From JBDTVS01 sp040007095 (GTDB taxonomy: Bacteria; Acidobacteriota; Vicinamibacteria; Vicinamibacterales; CAVVIG01): a DNA stretch of 64,000 bases. The DNA lies in assembly GCA_040007095.1 (NCBI GenBank), contig JBDTVS010000018.1:1-64000 (forward strand). The letters run 5' to 3'. Every line of letters starts with the position of its first letter. The first letter of the stretch is position 1. Positions 61,316 through 64,000 of this stretch are shown in pieces. The notes below the pieces were generated by a model, which was not told the DNA's origin, made no database searches, and saw only the letters and a list, made by a program, of their open reading frames with translations. Made by a program: the position numbers and the translations under genes.

Positions 61316-61645
61316 ATGATGCGCTGGCACACTCGCTCCAAGACGGAGCCTTCCCTTTTCGGGGATCTGGCGGTCCTGGTCTTTCTGGTCGTCCAGTGCC
61401 TCGACGGAGCGTTCACGTACCTTGGCGTGTGCCGCTGGGGGCCCGGGATCGAAGCCAACCCGCTGGTCAGCTCGGTCGTCGCCGCCGCCGGGTTGGGCGC
61501 CGGGCTGGCCGGGGCGAAGCTGCTGGCCATGGGGTTCGGCATCCTTCTTCACCTGCGCCAGGTGCACGGTATCGTGGCGATGCTGACGGCCCTCTATATC
61601 GCGGCTGCCATCGTCCCCTGGGCCGCGTTATTCCTGACGCACTAG
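61316..61645 (+). CDS. DUF5658-like small membrane protein
   Basis: 109 residues with three to four membrane helices. The pattern QCLDGAFTYLGVCRWGPGIEANPL matches the D-x-x-x-T ... G-x-x-E-x-N-P signature of DUF5658. Function unknown. ATG at 61316 or 61319. Preceded by a terminator and a possible structured leader. Confidence 0.75.
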   Translation: MMRWHTRSKTEPSLFGDLAVLVFLVVQCLDGAFTYLGVCRWGPGIEANPLVSSVVAAAGLGAGLAGAKLLAMGFGILLHLRQVHGIVAMLTALYIAAAIVPWAALFLTH

Positions 61646-61855
61646 CCCACCGGTTCTCCCGTCGTAAGTCTTCAGGCGTCCGGCCCGGGTCGGTCATATA
61701 CTGCCGGGTACCGTGCGCGCCAATTTCCGTCGACGCGGCTTTCCAAACCAGCTCGACGTTTGCAACGAGACGCGCGCCAGCCGGCCGCTTCAAATCCTGT
61801 CCCGCGAGGCGCACGCGTACGTGGGGCTGCGCCGGGCGTGGGGAACGCTCAGGCT

Positions 61856-63025
61856 GTGAGGCCGACCCGCGGTCGACTGCTGGACTTTGTCGAGACCTAC
61901 ACGCGGGGTCTGACGGCCGACGACCTCGGCCGCCTGTTCACGCGCGACACACGCGATGCCTACTGGTTCTTCACGCGAGGCGCGGACCGGGCCGCGTTCG
62001 CGCATTTACCGTGGTACTCCCGCGCACTCGCCCACGTGCGGCTCCTGTTCATCGCATTCACGATGAAGCTGTCGCCAGCCCGCCGGGTGGTGTACGCGGC
62101 GGCGCTCTTGTTTACAGCCCTCGGTCTATTCAGCTTGTTTCGCCGGGGCGCGCGGATCGCCGGCGGATCGATCGCGGCCATCGGACCGGGATTCCCCGAC
62201 GGCACCGCGGCGCTGGTCGTGGGCTTCGTGCTGCTCAATCTGCTGGTGTTGCTCGAGGTTGCCGATCGCCTCTCGCTCAAGAACGATCTCGAGATCGCCC
62301 GCGAGATCCAGCAGGCGATGCTTCCAAAGGGAGCGTTCACCACGCCCACCGTCGAGATGATCGGCATGAGCCGCCCGGCGAACACCGTCGGCGGTGATTT
62401 CTACGACATCATCCCGCTCGATCAGGGGCGCATCGTGGTCGCCGTCGGCGACGTGGCCGGCAAGGGCAGTCCGGCGGCATTGCTGATGGCGCTGCTGCTC
62501 GCGATGCTCCGCACGCTCGTGGACGAGCGGCTCGAACCCGCCGCGCTGGTCACCCGGTTGAACACGCAGGTCAGCCGGCATGCGCCGGGCACGCGGTTCA
62601 TCACCTTGTTGTACGGGGTCTACGACTCGGTGACCGGCGTCCTGACGTACGTGAACGCCGGTCACATGCCGCCGCTGCTGCTGCGACGCGACGGTTCATG
62701 CGAGCGGCTGTCGGAGGGAGGCGTAGCGCTGGGGATGTTCGACGGCTCGGTCTATACGCCGGGGCACGCGACAATTTGCTCAGGCGATCTGCTGGCGATT
62801 TACAGCGACGGGATTACCGAAGCAGAGAATCCTCGCGGGGTGCCGTTTGAAGAGGCCGGCCTGGAAGCCCTGCTCCGCTTGCGCCGCCACGATGGATTGG
62901 CCTCGCTCGGTGCGGGGATCGTGCGCGGCGTCGAACAGTACTCGGCCGACGCGCGCCTCGCGGACGACCTCACCATCTTCCTGTTGCGGCGGACCGGGGC
63001 CGCCGGGCCGGCGCCTGAGGCCTGA
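61856..63025 (+). CDS. RsbU/SpoIIE-type PP2C phosphatase, membrane-anchored
   Basis: 389 residues. Two hydrophobic segments (about 80-100 and 115-140) are followed by the linker helix DLEIAREIQQAMLP, typical of RsbU-class phosphatases. The PPM domain follows with GGDFYDIIPL, VAVGDVAGKGSPAALLMA, YVNAGHMPPLL and LADDLTIF (metal Asp residues). These enzymes dephosphorylate STAS anti-anti-sigma factors in partner-switching cascades; no STAS or RsbW gene is nearby. GTG 61856 is the best start; the upstream frame is low-complexity. Its TGA abuts MITE copy C. Confidence 0.88.
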   Translation: MRPTRGRLLDFVETYTRGLTADDLGRLFTRDTRDAYWFFTRGADRAAFAHLPWYSRALAHVRLLFIAFTMKLSPARRVVYAAALLFTALGLFSLFRRGARIAGGSIAAIGPGFPDGTAALVVGFVLLNLLVLLEVADRLSLKNDLEIAREIQQAMLPKGAFTTPTVEMIGMSRPANTVGGDFYDIIPLDQGRIVVAVGDVAGKGSPAALLMALLLAMLRTLVDERLEPAALVTRLNTQVSRHAPGTRFITLLYGVYDSVTGVLTYVNAGHMPPLLLRRDGSCERLSEGGVALGMFDGSVYTPGHATICSGDLLAIYSDGITEAENPRGVPFEEAGLEALLRLRRHDGLASLGAGIVRGVEQYSADARLADDLTIFLLRRTGAAGPAPEA

Positions 63026-63183
63026 CAGCCCGTGGTAAAAGTCCGTCTGCATTCGGCGAACGCTGCATCCCGCCTCGCGGCGTTGCTCAGCGCTCAAATA
63101 CTCCCGGTATTCTCGCGTTTCGCGCCTGGCGATCCAGGCGCAGCGTCCGCCTCGGTGCGACGACGGACTTTCACCACGGGCTG
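63026..63183. mobile_element. 158-bp MITE-like element, copy C
   Basis: Ends CAGCCCGTGGTAAAAGTC (63026-63043) and GACTTTCACCACGGGCTG (63166-63183). Flanks CTGA (63022-63025) and TTGA (63184-63187) look like a 4-bp duplication with one change. The left flank contains the TGA stop of the phosphatase gene. Confidence 0.9.
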
Positions 63184-63194
63184 TTGAGAACACC

Positions 63195-64000
63195 ATGAGA
63201 GCTTCCAGACTTGTCGCGGCGATGCTGTGCTTGTTGGCGCTGTCTGGCGGCGGCGTTCCGCTCACGGCCCAGACGCCGTCGACCGACGGCGTGGAGGTGC
63301 TGCTGCGTCGGCTCGAGCAGATCGTGCGGTCGGGAAACGCGGCGGAGTACCTCGCCGTCCTCACCGACAGTGCTGACCGTCGGGACGCCGAGAATTTCGC
63401 CCAATCGGAAGTCGTGCCGGGTGCGACCCGGGTCGCCGTCAAGGAGCGCGACCGTGAACCGCTGCGCGGCACGCTGCCGGGAAACGGCTACCGTCTGTCG
63501 GTGGACGTGTTCGTGGAATTCGGTCAGCGCGCGCGCAACACGACGTGGCAGCTCGAGGTCAAACGCGTCGGCGACGAGTGGGAGATCGCCGGCCAGGATC
63601 GGATGGCACAGGTCGAGAACCTGAACCGGCTGTCGTTGAACGCTGGCAAGCAGTTCGACGCGCGGGCGTTGAAGATCTCGGTGGAGGATCTGGATCTGAC
63701 GCTCCCTGCCGGATCCGCCTTCGTGATCGAAACCGACCAGGGCGCCACCGGCTTCGTCCTGCTCGGCAGGGGCGAAGCGCGGTTCCACCCGTCGCCCGAC
63801 GTCGAGAAGGGGCAGCTGAAGATCTTTTGCGGCGCCGACGTGCTGCTGACCCGCTTCGACGCCGTCTACGTGCGGATGAACCCGCGCGATGTCGAGGCGC
63901 TGGTGGATGCGAACCGCCTGACCCCGCGCGCGGTCGACGCTCGCGAGCTCCGCCGCGCCGACGAGGTGTTCCGCGAGGAGGTGCCGAAGTCGTATGCAGT
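63195..64000 (+). CDS. Exported protein, 5' part (runs off the window)
   Basis: ATG 63195 opens a frame that continues to the window end (268 codons seen). A signal peptide (LVAAMLCLLALSGGGVPLTAQ) is followed by a helix pair (VLLRRLEQIVRSGNAAEYLA) and beta-rich segments with VVPGATRVAVKERDR, LEVKRVGDEWEIAGQ and LLGRGEARFHPSP. I do not recognise a named domain with certainty; the layout resembles the N-terminal region of large exported M1-like peptidases in related bacteria, a weak inference. It begins 12 bases after MITE copy C. Confidence 0.7.
   Translation, partial: MRASRLVAAMLCLLALSGGGVPLTAQTPSTDGVEVLLRRLEQIVRSGNAAEYLAVLTDSADRRDAENFAQSEVVPGATRVAVKERDREPLRGTLPGNGYRLSVDVFVEFGQRARNTTWQLEVKRVGDEWEIAGQDRMAQVENLNRLSLNAGKQFDARALKISVEDLDLTLPAGSAFVIETDQGATGFVLLGRGEARFHPSPDVEKGQLKIFCGADVLLTRFDAVYVRMNPRDVEALVDANRLTPRAVDARELRRADEVFREEVPKSYA

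Noticed and set aside
1..64000. tRNA, rRNA, tmRNA or CRISPR array
   Set aside because: No cloverleaf-like sequence with T-loop and CCA-adjacent stem, no ribosomal RNA segments and no regularly spaced direct repeats were found by reading.

Overview
The window is GC-rich, densely coded bacterial chromosome with no rRNA, tRNA, CRISPR array or phage module that I can see. Several traits together suggest an Acidobacteriota genome, probably Vicinamibacteria-like: many M16 peptidases, MutS-like membrane proteins, exported NHL/YncE beta-propellers, Ser/Thr kinases with TonB-less membrane tails, and palindromic intergenic repeats. That placement is inference from gene style, not from a marker gene.

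Layout. 0-6.4 kb: a small membrane protein diverges from the Fe-S carrier Mrp; then a DUF3347 lipoprotein, a split pair of M16B peptidases (one active, one lacking HxxEH) and an alpha/beta hydrolase. 6.4-12.9 kb: a lysine/diaminopimelate cluster, asd-lysC-(TatA-like microprotein)-dapB-dapA-dapD-dapE. It is preceded by a promoter, a leaderless 26-codon leader peptide with adjacent lysine codons, an antiterminator and an intrinsic terminator. I read this as a ribosome-mediated lysine attenuator, the most interesting item in the window. 13-19 kb: a membrane-anchored MutS-like ATPase, a PIN toxin-antitoxin pair, an amidase with a tiny partner and an O-methyltransferase. 19-28.8 kb: pyruvate kinase, an MscS channel, a fused M16 peptidase, AHSA1, LOG, DinB and NamZ (DUF1343) proteins, an RRM protein, and a DUF3553-like protein with a histone H1-like tail.

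28.9-36 kb (minus strand): YncE-like protein, TolC-like channel, membrane-fusion protein and RND pump, apparently one operon. 36-42 kb: Ku, a DUF3500 protein, and tandem Ser/Thr kinases of which the first carries an in-frame deletion of the catalytic core. 42-47 kb (minus): an amidohydrolase with an aromatic-acid MFS transporter, and two exported NHL proteins. 47-50 kb: a broken receiver domain, then a hybrid histidine kinase (REC-PAS-PAS-HK-REC). 50-56 kb (minus): a second amidohydrolase, a DUF1326 protein, and a three-subunit Tat-exported molybdenum hydroxylase (PaoABC-like, genes in order A-C-B). 56.4-64 kb: an ACT protein diverging from an aminotransferase, an AI-2E transporter, a GT-C-like membrane protein, a DUF5658 protein, an RsbU-type phosphatase, and an exported protein that runs off the window.

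Repeats. Three 158-bp MITE-like elements with 18-bp terminal inverted repeats sit exactly at gene boundaries (19063, 44276, 63026). Other families are double-hairpin REP-like elements, a 21-bp perfect inverted repeat at the end of the RND gene, AGTCTCAAGTCTG palindromes and ATGGGGTGAT G-tract repeats.
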